A stretch of 64,000 nt of DNA from a bacterium (GTDB taxonomy: Bacteria; Vulcanimicrobiota; Xenobia; Xenobiales; JADMJV01), in assembly GCA_018780265.1 (NCBI GenBank), contig JADMJV010000092.1:44541-108540 (forward strand), in the 5' to 3' direction. A program made the position numbers and the translations under genes. This document shows positions 1 to 7,671 of this stretch, piece by piece. How positions within the stretch are numbered: the first letter of the stretch is position 1; each line of letters starts with the position of its first letter. The notes beneath the pieces were generated by a model that was not told the DNA's origin, ran no database searches, and worked only from the letters and a program-made list of their open reading frames with translations.

Positions 1-903
1 ACCTTGGGGATCCCACCAGCAAAGGCAACCGTCAGCCCCGCTGCTGACAACCCGTCCGTCGTTCACTGGCAGCAGGTCCAGGATGGCCCCCTGGTGGGCC
101 TGGAAGTGGGTTTGCAGGGTCAGGTCGCCGCCCCAGATTGCGATTTGCCGGTCCCGCCCCCCGCTCCAGAGTTGGTGGCCAACGGCGCATAATCGGGTGA
201 CGGAGCCGCGATGATGGCGCAGGACGGCCTTCACCGTGCCCTGGGACCAGATTCGCACCGTCTGATCGCGGGACGCGCTGGCCAGCCTGCCGTCGCTCAA
301 CTCGGCCAGGTCAAACACGTATCCGCTGTGCGCGTCGGCTGAAGTCTCCAGGCTTTCATACATTACATCCGTGCGCAGCACATATTTTCGACCGCCGGCC
401 ACCGCTTCGCCGTCGTGCCAGAGGCTGTGATCAAACAAAATTCCCAATCCGGCTCGGGGCGTGACACAGAGTTCTGCATCGGGAGCCCAGCGGCTGTTAT
501 AAAAGCGCGTTCGCCCCCCCACAAACTCAGAGCCGTCGTTGAGATAGAGCATAAGGGTCAGCAGGCTTTGCCTGGTTGGCCCGTCGCTGTGGGCACCGTC
601 ACGGTGCCGGCTGAAAGCCTGGCCGCTGTGGTAGCGACAGGCGCGAAAGCGCGAGTTCAGGCCTCGCAATAGCCAGCGCCGGCCAGTTCGATGGAGCACT
701 TCTGGCAGGGCCGGGCGCAATGCTTCAAAGAGCCTCAGCGCCAGCTCCGGGTCGTCGAGGATCAGCCGATCATTGCTGCGGTAGGAGTGCGGGTAGTCCC
801 CCCCCATGTGTTGGAACCCCCTAAGTTCCAGCCACTCAATCCATTCGCGACAGGCGACTTCACCGAGCAGGTTGGTGAGCGACTGACAGACTGCGTTTGG
901 CAT
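1..903 (-). CDS. 2OG-Fe(II) oxygenase fused to WD40 repeats (3' end outside window)
   Basis: The frame is open from an ATG at 903 to the window edge (301 residues seen), with AGGAGA seven bases before the start. Residues about 85-185 look like a prolyl-4-hydroxylase-type dioxygenase: HRDG gives the HxD iron ligands, followed by LMLYLND, then a distal iron His in LWHDGE and a 2-oxoglutarate-binding Arg in GGRKYVLR. From about residue 200, WD40-like blades follow (RDQTVRIW, RDRQIAIW, ADGCLCWW). Family knowledge says such enzymes hydroxylate protein or peptide side chains using Fe(II), O2 and 2-oxoglutarate. The WD40 part may bind the substrate, which is inference. No signal peptide is seen, so it is probably cytoplasmic. 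The number of blades is unknown because the gene leaves the window. Confidence 0.8.
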   Translation of the reverse strand, partial: MPNAVCQSLTNLLGEVACREWIEWLELRGFQHMGGDYPHSYRSNDRLILDDPELALRLFEALRPALPEVLHRTGRRWLLRGLNSRFRACRYHSGQAFSRHRDGAHSDGPTRQSLLTLMLYLNDGSEFVGGRTRFYNSRWAPDAELCVTPRAGLGILFDHSLWHDGEAVAGGRKYVLRTDVMYESLETSADAHSGYVFDLAELSDGRLASASRDQTVRIWSQGTVKAVLRHHRGSVTRLCAVGHQLWSGGRDRQIAIWGGDLTLQTHFQAHQGAILDLLPVNDGRVVSSGADGCLCWWDPQG

Positions 904-929
904 AGAAAATTCTCCTGTTGTTACAATTT

Positions 930-941
930 GGTTGACCAACC
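930..941. promoter_or_regulatory. Inverted repeat upstream of the oxygenase gene, possible operator
   Basis: GGTTG-AC-CAACC is an exact inverted repeat (5-base arms, 2-base spacer) 27 bases upstream of the oxygenase start, in an AT-richer patch. Flanking bases extend the symmetry partly (TTTGGTTG / CAACCTAA). Dyads of this kind are typical binding sites for TetR, MarR or PadR-type repressors. No such regulator gene is visible nearby, so the regulator is unknown. Confidence 0.35.
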
Positions 942-992
942 TAATAATAAGGAGCCGGGTCGACAGGGTCAAGAGGGGCACGGTAAGGATTT

Positions 993-1241
993 GTGCAAAA
1001 AACACCGAGCCGCTTCTTGACCGACCCCCGGTATGAACATGTTCGGGCGGCTGGCCAAGCTTTCGTCAAACTACGTATCGACCGCGACAGGGCATTCAAG
1101 TCGGCTTACAATGGAAGAGGCCCCTGGTGGAATTCCGGAGCCTCTCACATGAACCAGGCTTTCCCCACGAAACGACTGCGTCAGCTGGGATTTGTTAGCA
1201 TTCTCGAGGAGTCTCAACGGCTCAAGCGTCCTGCGGGGTAA
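993..1241 (+). pseudogene. Group II intron reverse transcriptase/maturase, C-terminal remnant
   Basis: An open frame of 82 codons whose second half (SAYNGRGPWWNSGASHMNQA, then LRQLGFVSILEESQRL) resembles the extreme C-terminus of bacterial group II intron-encoded proteins. All catalytic RT motifs are missing, so the gene is truncated at its 5' end; the first 20 or so codons probably come from flanking DNA. It stops 30 bases before a domain V hairpin, the expected position for the end of an intron ORF. It is not expected to be functional. Recognition rests on remembered family motifs and on the adjacent intron RNA structure. Confidence 0.65.
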
Positions 1242-1270
1242 TGCCCGGCAAGAAATTTATTTTCTTGTGT

Positions 1271-1343
1271 GAACCGCCGTACATGGAACCATACTTACGG
1301 TGGTGTGGGAGCTAGGGGGTCGAAAGACCCCCGGCTACCCGAT
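1271..1343 (+). ncRNA. Group II intron domains V and VI (3' end of a truncated intron)
   Basis: ACCGCCGTA (1273-1281) pairs with TACGGTGGT (1296-1304, one G-U) around an ATGG/CCAT inner hairpin: the shape and bases of a bacterial domain V. Domain VI follows, with GGGGGTC-GAAA-GACCCCC (1315-1332) and an outer GGG/CCC helix carrying an unpaired A at about 1337, the expected branch-point adenosine. The intron should end at GAT (1341-1343). The structure looks intact although the upstream intron is gone. Confidence 0.75.
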
Positions 1344-1656
1344 TCAGGAAGGTGGGTTGCTCCGAAATCCAATTTTGGGCACCGAGAGGATCGAGGATCA
1401 GATCGTAACCCCCGTCTGATTTGAGGGTATCGACCACATTTGCCGATGCCGCAAATGGGTGGCGTCCGCCCCAAAGTGCGGTGAGAACCAGCATTTGCGG
1501 AGGGAAATCGTAGTTGGAGCGGCTTGGTGAGAGATTCGATCGAGTCCTCGTGGGCGATCAGATCAGAGCTTATACCGGAGTTTCATGTTGACATCGCAGG
1601 GACCAGTTCCTGTACCCCACAAGGAGCTGGCCCCGGCCTTCGCGCAGTAGCCAACC
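1344..1656. other. Unassigned stretch between intron remnant and malQ
   Basis: No convincing gene. On the minus strand an open frame of about 60 codons (1312-1494) reads MLVLTALWGGRHPF... and runs into the intron end at 1343, so it could be a fragment of the gene the intron once entered. It matches no family I recognise. The plus strand holds only out-of-frame shadows of malQ. No clear promoter or terminator is visible. Confidence 0.3.
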
Positions 1657-3114
1657 ATGACACTATCCCGCTGCGGTGGAGTTCTGCTCCATGTTACCAG
1701 CCTGCCCGGACGTCACGGAGTGGGCTCATTGAATCGTTCAGCTTACGCCTGGATCGACTTTCTGGCCGACTCGGGCCAGAAGGTCTGGCAGGTGCTCCCC
1801 CTTGGTCCTACCTCGTATGGCGACAGCCCGTATCAGAGCCTGTCCACCTTTGCCGGCAATCCCTACCTGATATCGCTTGATGCGCTGGTCGAGGATGGGC
1901 TGTGTGAGGCCAAGGACCTCAAGGAATTGCCCGAAGGTAAGGTTGACTATTGTCAACTCCACGAATGGAAGCTGCCGTTGCTCCATAAAATCGCTGAAAA
2001 GATTCAGCCCGATCAGGACTTTCATGCCTTTTGTAAAGAGCAGAAATGGCTGCCGGACTATGCTCTCTTCTTAGCCATCAAAGCGGAGCAAAATAACCAG
2101 GCATGGAACCAGTGGCCCAAGCCTCTGCGCCATCGTGAGCCTGAGGCTCTGGCCCTGGCGCGCACACGCCACGCTCAGGTGATTCATCGAGAAATGGTGA
2201 TTCAGTGGCTTTTCTTCAAGCAGTGGAAAAAGTTGAAAGAGTACTCTCACAAGCGAAATATTCAGATTTTCGGGGACATTCCCATCTTTGTGGCCATGGA
2301 TAGCGCCGATACCTGGTGCAATCCCGGACTTTTTCAGTTTAATGCCGACCTTCAGCCTACCGCCGTGGCCGGCGTTCCCCCCGACTACTTTGCCCCCACC
2401 GGCCAACTGTGGGGCAATCCTCTGTATGACTGGAAAGCTCACAAGGCCGAGGGTTACATCTGGTGGTTAGAGCGAGTCAAGGCGGCTTTCCGCCTTTACG
2501 ACATCCTGCGCGTTGACCATTTTCGAGGGTTTGCCGGCTACTGGAGAGTGCCCGCCAAGGCCGAGACGGCTGAAACCGGTCGCTGGGTCAAGGGGCCCGG
2601 CCCCGATTTTTTTAAGACCTTGCTCAAAGCCATTGCCAATCCCATCATTGCCGAAGACCTGGGCGACATCACCCCGGACGTGACCGCGCTGAGAGACCAG
2701 TTTAAGTTGCCGGGTATGAAAATTCTCCAATTTGGTTTTGGCTCGGGTCCGCAGAACCCGTTTTTGACCCACAACTTTGAGTCGACTCATTTTGTGGCCT
2801 ACACGGGAACCCACGACAATGATACCGCTCGTGGCTGGTACGAAAACGGCACTGAGGCTGAACAGCGCTACGCCCGCGACTATTTTGGCAACATCGACGA
2901 ACCCATCAGTCAGACGCTGATCCGCGCCACCTGGCAAAGTGTGGCCAAAATGGCCATCATCCCGCTTCAGGACCTGTTGGATCTCGGCAGCGAAGCCCGC
3001 ATGAATTTTCCAGGGCGGGCTCACGACAACTGGCAGTGGCGTTTGTTACCCAATCAGCTGACTCAGCAACATCGAGATCGCTTGAAAACCTGGACGCAAA
3101 TGTACGGGCGTTAA
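1657..3114 (+). CDS. malQ: 4-alpha-glucanotransferase (amylomaltase, GH77)
   Basis: 485 residues, normal length for bacterial GH77. The enzyme moves alpha-1,4-glucan segments between maltodextrins in cytoplasmic glycogen and maltose metabolism. N-terminal GGVLLHVTSLPGRHGVGSL and VWQVLPLGPTSYGDSPYQS are hallmark motifs. Catalytic residues are visible with family spacing: nucleophile D287 in LRVDHFRGF, acid/base E333 in IAEDLGDITPDV, and stabilising D387 in YTGTHDNDT. The ATG at 1657 is kept because the GGVLLHVTSL motif starts only a few residues later; no strong Shine-Dalgarno precedes it. The gene is isolated, with no other glycogen genes nearby, and is convergent with msrA. Confidence 0.95.
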   Translation: MTLSRCGGVLLHVTSLPGRHGVGSLNRSAYAWIDFLADSGQKVWQVLPLGPTSYGDSPYQSLSTFAGNPYLISLDALVEDGLCEAKDLKELPEGKVDYCQLHEWKLPLLHKIAEKIQPDQDFHAFCKEQKWLPDYALFLAIKAEQNNQAWNQWPKPLRHREPEALALARTRHAQVIHREMVIQWLFFKQWKKLKEYSHKRNIQIFGDIPIFVAMDSADTWCNPGLFQFNADLQPTAVAGVPPDYFAPTGQLWGNPLYDWKAHKAEGYIWWLERVKAAFRLYDILRVDHFRGFAGYWRVPAKAETAETGRWVKGPGPDFFKTLLKAIANPIIAEDLGDITPDVTALRDQFKLPGMKILQFGFGSGPQNPFLTHNFESTHFVAYTGTHDNDTARGWYENGTEAEQRYARDYFGNIDEPISQTLIRATWQSVAKMAIIPLQDLLDLGSEARMNFPGRAHDNWQWRLLPNQLTQQHRDRLKTWTQMYGR

Positions 3115-3271
3115 TACAGGGCCCTTCCCAAAAGAACATAGCCACTCGGGCCGTCGATCCATCCCCGACAGCAGCGTCACGCCTCGGTTAAATATGACCC
3201 GATATTCGCCCTCGCCGCTCCTTGCGAGCGGGGCGCCTCGGCCACCGAAGTGTTAATTCATTTACGGGCCC

Positions 3272-3859
3272 CTACTTTAAAAGAGAACCGAAAGTTTCGC
3301 GCATTTTTTTCACTTTGGGCGCGATTACCGCGCTGCAATACGGCTTTTTGGTGTTCAATTTGTAGTAGCCCTGGTGGTATCCCTCGGCTCCATAGAATTT
3401 AGTGAGGGGCACAATCTCGGTGACAATGGGACTGCGGTAGTGCCCCTGGGCTTCCTTGCGAGCCGCCTCGGCGGCGACCTTTTGGGCCGGACTTTCATAG
3501 AGCACGATGCTGCGATACTGAGTGCCCCTATCGGCCCCCTGCTGGTTGGGGGTGGTCGGGTCGTGCATGGTGAAAAAGATCTTCATCAAGTCCTGGTAGC
3601 TCAAGATGACCGGGTCAAACTCTACCTGAATCACTTCGGCGTGCCCGGTCTGGCCCGAACAGACCGCCTCATAGGTAGGATTGGCCTGGGCACCCCCGGC
3701 GTAGCCGCTGGTCACCGAGGCAACTCCTTTGAGGTCCTCAAAGACCGCCTCGAGGCACCAAAAACAGCCGCCGCCAAAAGTTGCCTTTTCCGTCACCCTG
3801 GCCCCCGCTCCAACATTTCCTAAGGCGAACAGGAGGATCAACATTTTTGTCAGTTTCAT
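3272..3859 (-). CDS. msrA: Peptide-methionine (S)-S-oxide reductase, secreted
   Basis: 195 residues. It reduces methionine-S-sulfoxide in proteins. The MsrA signature GGGCFWCLEAVF is present with catalytic C32, followed by GYAGG, TYEAVCSGQTGHAE and the acidic and tyrosine residues of the active site; YHQGYY and KPYCSAVI lie near the C-terminus, where the second Cys may be the resolving residue. Residues 1-20 (MKLTKMLILLFALGNVGAGA) form a signal peptide, so this is an envelope or periplasmic repair enzyme. No MsrB domain is fused. Its start is 22 bases from the divergent gene at 3881, so the two probably share a promoter region. Confidence 0.93.
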   Translation of the reverse strand: MKLTKMLILLFALGNVGAGARVTEKATFGGGCFWCLEAVFEDLKGVASVTSGYAGGAQANPTYEAVCSGQTGHAEVIQVEFDPVILSYQDLMKIFFTMHDPTTPNQQGADRGTQYRSIVLYESPAQKVAAEAARKEAQGHYRSPIVTEIVPLTKFYGAEGYHQGYYKLNTKKPYCSAVIAPKVKKMRETFGSLLK

Positions 3860-3880
3860 ACCTAGGCCAAAGCTTCGTGG

Positions 3881-4732
3881 GTGGCGAAAAGTTCCTCTAT
3901 GAACCTGGACCTGTTAGGTCTATTCCAAAGCCCACCCCGCCTGCAGCTACAGAGCCCGCGGCCCGAACCTGGAAGCGTGCCCGTTGCGGCCAGCCTGCGC
4001 TATCCTTTGCGCAACCATCTATATCGAATTTTCCTGACCTGCTTTATGGTCTGCCTGGCCATTGCCACCCTCCAGCTTCCTTTTTTGGGAGTTGGCGCCC
4101 TGATCGGCTGCGCTGCCCTGTATTGGCGCGGCCTGTCACTAAACTACGGTCCTGATGCCCTGGAGGTGTGCTGGCGCCTGCACAAGGTTGCGCGCATCTG
4201 CTGGTCTCAGTTGTTTTTTATCGAAATCTCCCCGCGAGGGCTGTTAATGCTGTGCGAAAAGGACCAGGTGATGGTATCGGTGGACACCGATCTGGAAGAA
4301 TTTGATGCCCTGTGCGCGGTTGTTTTGCGTCGTGCCCCGGCCAAGACTCAAATCAGTCCGGCGGCCGCGGAATTGCTGATCAGTCGGGCTCGCCTGAACG
4401 ACGGCGAACTGATCGAACTCTACGGGCCTCATTTTCTGGCCGAGCCCGCCATTCACGGTCACCTGTGGGACCCGGGCACCGACCCTTACGAGAGTTGGCA
4501 GGCCGTGGCCACCACACTGGCTTTTCGTATGCTCAAAGCGCGGCGACGCATACCTACCTTTGTGGTCACCTGGGGTCGACTGGGCAGGGCCCAGGTCAGT
4601 GCCGGGCCTAAAGTTCCTCAAGATTGCCTGGCCTGGGGTAAAGCCTGCTTTGAGGGAGGCATCCTGACGGTCGAGGTCGACTATCAAGGACATGGAGTTC
4701 GAGTCTATCAGTGCCCCGCTAAATCAGCGTGA
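3881..4732 (+). CDS. Unknown membrane protein with two N-terminal transmembrane segments
   Basis: 283 residues, family not recognised. A soluble N-terminal stretch of about 40 residues is followed by a hydrophobic pair (IFLTCFMVCLAIATLQLPF and GVGALIGCAALYW). A cytoplasmic domain follows, in which LNYGPDALEVCWR and ISWSQLFFIE-type strands resemble small bacterial PH-like membrane proteins (weak). The GTG at 3881 or the ATG at 3899 could be the start; neither has a good ribosome site. The 3' end overlaps the molybdopterin oxidoreductase gene by 41 bases, so the two are likely co-transcribed. Confidence 0.6.
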   Translation: MAKSSSMNLDLLGLFQSPPRLQLQSPRPEPGSVPVAASLRYPLRNHLYRIFLTCFMVCLAIATLQLPFLGVGALIGCAALYWRGLSLNYGPDALEVCWRLHKVARICWSQLFFIEISPRGLLMLCEKDQVMVSVDTDLEEFDALCAVVLRRAPAKTQISPAAAELLISRARLNDGELIELYGPHFLAEPAIHGHLWDPGTDPYESWQAVATTLAFRMLKARRRIPTFVVTWGRLGRAQVSAGPKVPQDCLAWGKACFEGGILTVEVDYQGHGVRVYQCPAKSA

Positions 4733-6980
4733 CGTGCTGGCTCAGTCCCCTGCACAGGAGGACGGGGCCTACAAGCTCACCTCTCCTCAGCAGGTAGCCG
4801 CCGGACTTCCGGCGGTTCTCTCCAGCCTGGAATATGCGATGAAAGGCCCGGGTCCCCTCAAAGGTCTGGCCCTGTTGCGCACCCTCAACCAGAAGGGGGG
4901 AGTCGATTGCACCAGTTGCGCCTGGCCGGACCCCGAGCACCGTTCGCTGGCGGAGTTCTGCGAAAATGGGGCCAAAGCCGTTGCTGATGAGGGCACTCGC
5001 AAGCGGGCTGATAAGCAATTTTTTGTCCGCTACTCGGTGGAGGAACTGTCCCGCCGCAGCGACTACTGGCTCAACCAGCAGGGTCGACTGACCGAACCCC
5101 TCTATTTGGCCAAGGATTCCAGTCACTACCAGCCCATTGGTTGGGACCAGGCCATTCAGTTGACGGTGGACCGACTCAAGGGCCTGGATAACCCTCAGCA
5201 GGCACTTTTCTATACCTCGGGCCGAACCAGTAACGAAGCGGCTTTTCTCTATCAGTTGCTGGCTCGCCGTTTTGGCACCAACAATCTGCCCGATTGCGCC
5301 AACCTGTGCCACGAGTCCAGCGGAGTGGGTCTGAACGACACACTCGGGGTAAGCAAAGGGACGGTTACCCTCTACGACTTCTATCAGGCCGAAGTGATTG
5401 TGATCGTAGGGCAGAATCCAGGAACCAATCATCCCCGCATGCTGACGGCTCTGGAGAAGGCCAAGAAGAACGGAGCCAGGCTGGTTTCTATCAATCCACT
5501 GGCGGAAGCCGCCCTGGTTCGCTTCAAGAATCCTCAGGATTTCTTGCACCCGGTTCACGGCATCCAGACTTTGTTGGGCAGCGGCACCCAGATGGCCGAC
5601 CTTCACCTGCCGGTGCGCCTCAACGGCGATGTGGCTCTATTCCAGTACGTGTGCCAGCAGTTGGTGGCCCGGGGAGCGGTGGAAAAGGCCTTTGTCGAAG
5701 GGTCCACCAGCCATTTTGCCACTTTCAAAGCGGCACTGGATCGGGAGGACCCCCAACAACTTCTGGATCAATGCGGCTTGAGCGCACAACAGATCGAACC
5801 TCTCGTGGATTGGCTGGCCCAAACTCGTCGCATCGTGTTTTGCTGGGCCATGGGTGTCACCCAGCACGTGAATGCCGTCGACAATGTGCGAGCTATTGTC
5901 AACACCTGTCTGTTGCGGGGCGCTATCGGTCACCCTGGCGCGGGCCTTTGCCCGGTGCGCGGTCACTCCAACGTACAGGGCGACCGCACCATGGGCATCA
6001 CCTGTTATCCCAAGGCTGCTTTCTTGGATCGACTGGGTCAGCACTTCAATTTCACTCCCCCTCGCAATCCCGGTCTGGACACCGTCAAAGCGATCGAGGC
6101 CATGCTGGCCCGACAGGCTCACGTGCTGGTCTGCCTGGGGGGAAACTTCTTGCAGGCCTCGCCAGACACCGAGACCACCGCCCTGGCCCTAAAACACTTG
6201 CGCCTCAGCGTTCAGATTTCTACCAAGCTCAATCGCTCTCATCTGGTCACCGGTCAGGAGGCCCTGATTTTACCTTGTTTAGGCCGAACCGAGGCGGACA
6301 ACCACCAGTTTGTCACTGTCGAGAACTCGATGAGCATCGTGCACAGCAGCCAGGGCAGACAGACTCCGGCCAGTCCCAACCTTCGCTCCGAAGTGGCTAT
6401 CGTGTGCGACCTGGCCGGTTCCTTGCTCAACACCGACTGGACCCCGTATCTGCATAACTACGACCGTATTCGTAGCGAAATCGAGGCGGTGATCCCCGGT
6501 TTCTCCGATTTCAATCGGCGCGTACGTCATCCGTCCGGCTTTGCCCTGCCCAATTTGCCCCGCCAGGGATTTTTCTTGACGGGAGACGGCAAAGCTCACT
6601 TTTCTCCCCTGCAGGCGCCCAGCCATCAGTTACCTGCCGGCCACTACCACATGATGACGATACGTTCGCACGACCAGTTTAATACCACTATCTACGGCAA
6701 CGATGACCGCTATCGAGGCGTGCTGGGGAAGAGACGAGTAATCTTTCTCAACCCCGAAGATGCAGCTCTGGAGAGACTGAAGACGGGGGATTTTGTAGAC
6801 TTGCTGGGCGAGCAGGGACGAGTCGCCGAGAACTTCATGGTGGTCGTCTATCCCATTCCACCGGGCAATACGGCCACCTACTTTCCTGAGTCCAACGTAC
6901 TGATCCCCATCACTCAGGTGGCCATGGGAAGCAACACCCCGGCCTGCAAGTCGGTGATGATCCAATTGAGGAGACGCTAA
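4692..6980 (+). CDS. FdhF/YdeP-family molybdopterin oxidoreductase
   Basis: 762 residues, typical of YdeP-like members of the formate dehydrogenase-H superfamily. C73 and C76 (DCTSCAWPD) and C90 (EFCENGAKAVADE) match the N-terminal cysteine pattern of YdeP proteins. SGRTSNEAAFLYQLLARRFG, NLCHESSGVGL, GQNPGTNHPRM and GHSNVQGDRTMGI are molybdopterin-binding segments, and the C-terminal domain has RSHDQFNTTIYG. The substrate is not certain: E. coli YdeP is linked to acid resistance, and formate dehydrogenase activity is not assured. The ATG at 4692 lies inside the previous gene; a GTG at 4734 is an alternative. Four bases downstream begins a membrane acyltransferase-like gene. Confidence 0.88.
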   Translation: MEFESISAPLNQRDVLAQSPAQEDGAYKLTSPQQVAAGLPAVLSSLEYAMKGPGPLKGLALLRTLNQKGGVDCTSCAWPDPEHRSLAEFCENGAKAVADEGTRKRADKQFFVRYSVEELSRRSDYWLNQQGRLTEPLYLAKDSSHYQPIGWDQAIQLTVDRLKGLDNPQQALFYTSGRTSNEAAFLYQLLARRFGTNNLPDCANLCHESSGVGLNDTLGVSKGTVTLYDFYQAEVIVIVGQNPGTNHPRMLTALEKAKKNGARLVSINPLAEAALVRFKNPQDFLHPVHGIQTLLGSGTQMADLHLPVRLNGDVALFQYVCQQLVARGAVEKAFVEGSTSHFATFKAALDREDPQQLLDQCGLSAQQIEPLVDWLAQTRRIVFCWAMGVTQHVNAVDNVRAIVNTCLLRGAIGHPGAGLCPVRGHSNVQGDRTMGITCYPKAAFLDRLGQHFNFTPPRNPGLDTVKAIEAMLARQAHVLVCLGGNFLQASPDTETTALALKHLRLSVQISTKLNRSHLVTGQEALILPCLGRTEADNHQFVTVENSMSIVHSSQGRQTPASPNLRSEVAIVCDLAGSLLNTDWTPYLHNYDRIRSEIEAVIPGFSDFNRRVRHPSGFALPNLPRQGFFLTGDGKAHFSPLQAPSHQLPAGHYHMMTIRSHDQFNTTIYGNDDRYRGVLGKRRVIFLNPEDAALERLKTGDFVDLLGEQGRVAENFMVVVYPIPPGNTATYFPESNVLIPITQVAMGSNTPACKSVMIQLRRR

Positions 6981-6984
6981 GCCA

Positions 6985-7671
6985 ATGTTACTCTGGGCTT
7001 ATTCCACGGTATCCATGATTTTCGGCGGTTTGTTGCTGGGTCTGTCCATCTATCCCAGCCTGATATTGCTGAGCCCGCTGGCCCACACCGGTCCGCTGGG
7101 CCTGAGCCTATCTCTGGGACTGGGCTACTTCCTGAGTTCGCTCTGTCTGCTTTTCTGGTGCGCTCTGGCTCATCATCTGCTCTTTCTGGGACTCAAGCCA
7201 GGCAGTACCCCGTTACTCTCGTTGACCAGTTTCCGCTGGGCCACGGCCAGTTCGCTCTATATGCTGATCAAATACACTTGCGGCGACTTCCTGATGGCCA
7301 CTCCTTTCTTTACTCTTTACTTGAGGGTAGTGGGAGCCAAGATCGGCGACCAGGTGATGATCAACAGCAAATTTCTGCACGACCACGGACTCCTCGACAT
7401 CGGCTCCGGCACCTTGATCGGTGGGGACGCCGTGCTCTCGGCCCACGCGGCCGAAAAGGGCCAACTGGTGCTTGTGCCCATTAAAGTGGGCCAAAAATGC
7501 CTGATCGGTCAAAAGTCAGTGATTATGCCGGGCGTCGAGATAGGCGACGGGGCCGTGATTGCGGCAGGGGCCGTCGTGCTCAAAGGTACCAACATTCCGG
7601 CCGGCGAAGTTTGGGGAGGCGTCCCTGCCAAGCGTATCCGGGCCGCCAGGGCTGCTGAGGCTACGCCTTAA
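6985..7671 (+). CDS. Membrane protein with left-handed beta-helix acyltransferase-like domain
   Basis: 228 residues. Hydrophobic segments fill the first 75 residues (SIYPSLILLSPLAH, LSLGLGYFLSSLCLLFWCAL). From about residue 110, hexapeptide-repeat sequence (AKIGDQVMINSK, DIGSGTLIGGDAVL, VKVGQKCLIGQKSVIMPGVEIGDGAVIAAGAVV, ending WGGVPAKRIR) is typical of the LbetaH acyltransferase fold. Similar modules occur at the C-terminus of some nonribosomal peptide synthetases. The substrate cannot be told. It starts four bases after the oxidoreductase stop, so the two are probably one operon. The last 11 bases overlap the convergent zinc-ribbon gene. Confidence 0.75.
   Translation: MLLWAYSTVSMIFGGLLLGLSIYPSLILLSPLAHTGPLGLSLSLGLGYFLSSLCLLFWCALAHHLLFLGLKPGSTPLLSLTSFRWATASSLYMLIKYTCGDFLMATPFFTLYLRVVGAKIGDQVMINSKFLHDHGLLDIGSGTLIGGDAVLSAHAAEKGQLVLVPIKVGQKCLIGQKSVIMPGVEIGDGAVIAAGAVVLKGTNIPAGEVWGGVPAKRIRAARAAEATP

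Noticed and set aside
3215..3231. Hairpin CCGCTC-CTTGC-GAGCGG between malQ and msrA as a terminator
   Set aside because: No T-tract follows on either strand, so intrinsic termination is unsupported.
5294..6457. 387-codon plus-strand frame inside the molybdopterin oxidoreductase gene
   Set aside because: It is an out-of-frame shadow: the product is Arg/Ser/Gly/Pro-rich with no motif, and the overlapping frame has clear family motifs.
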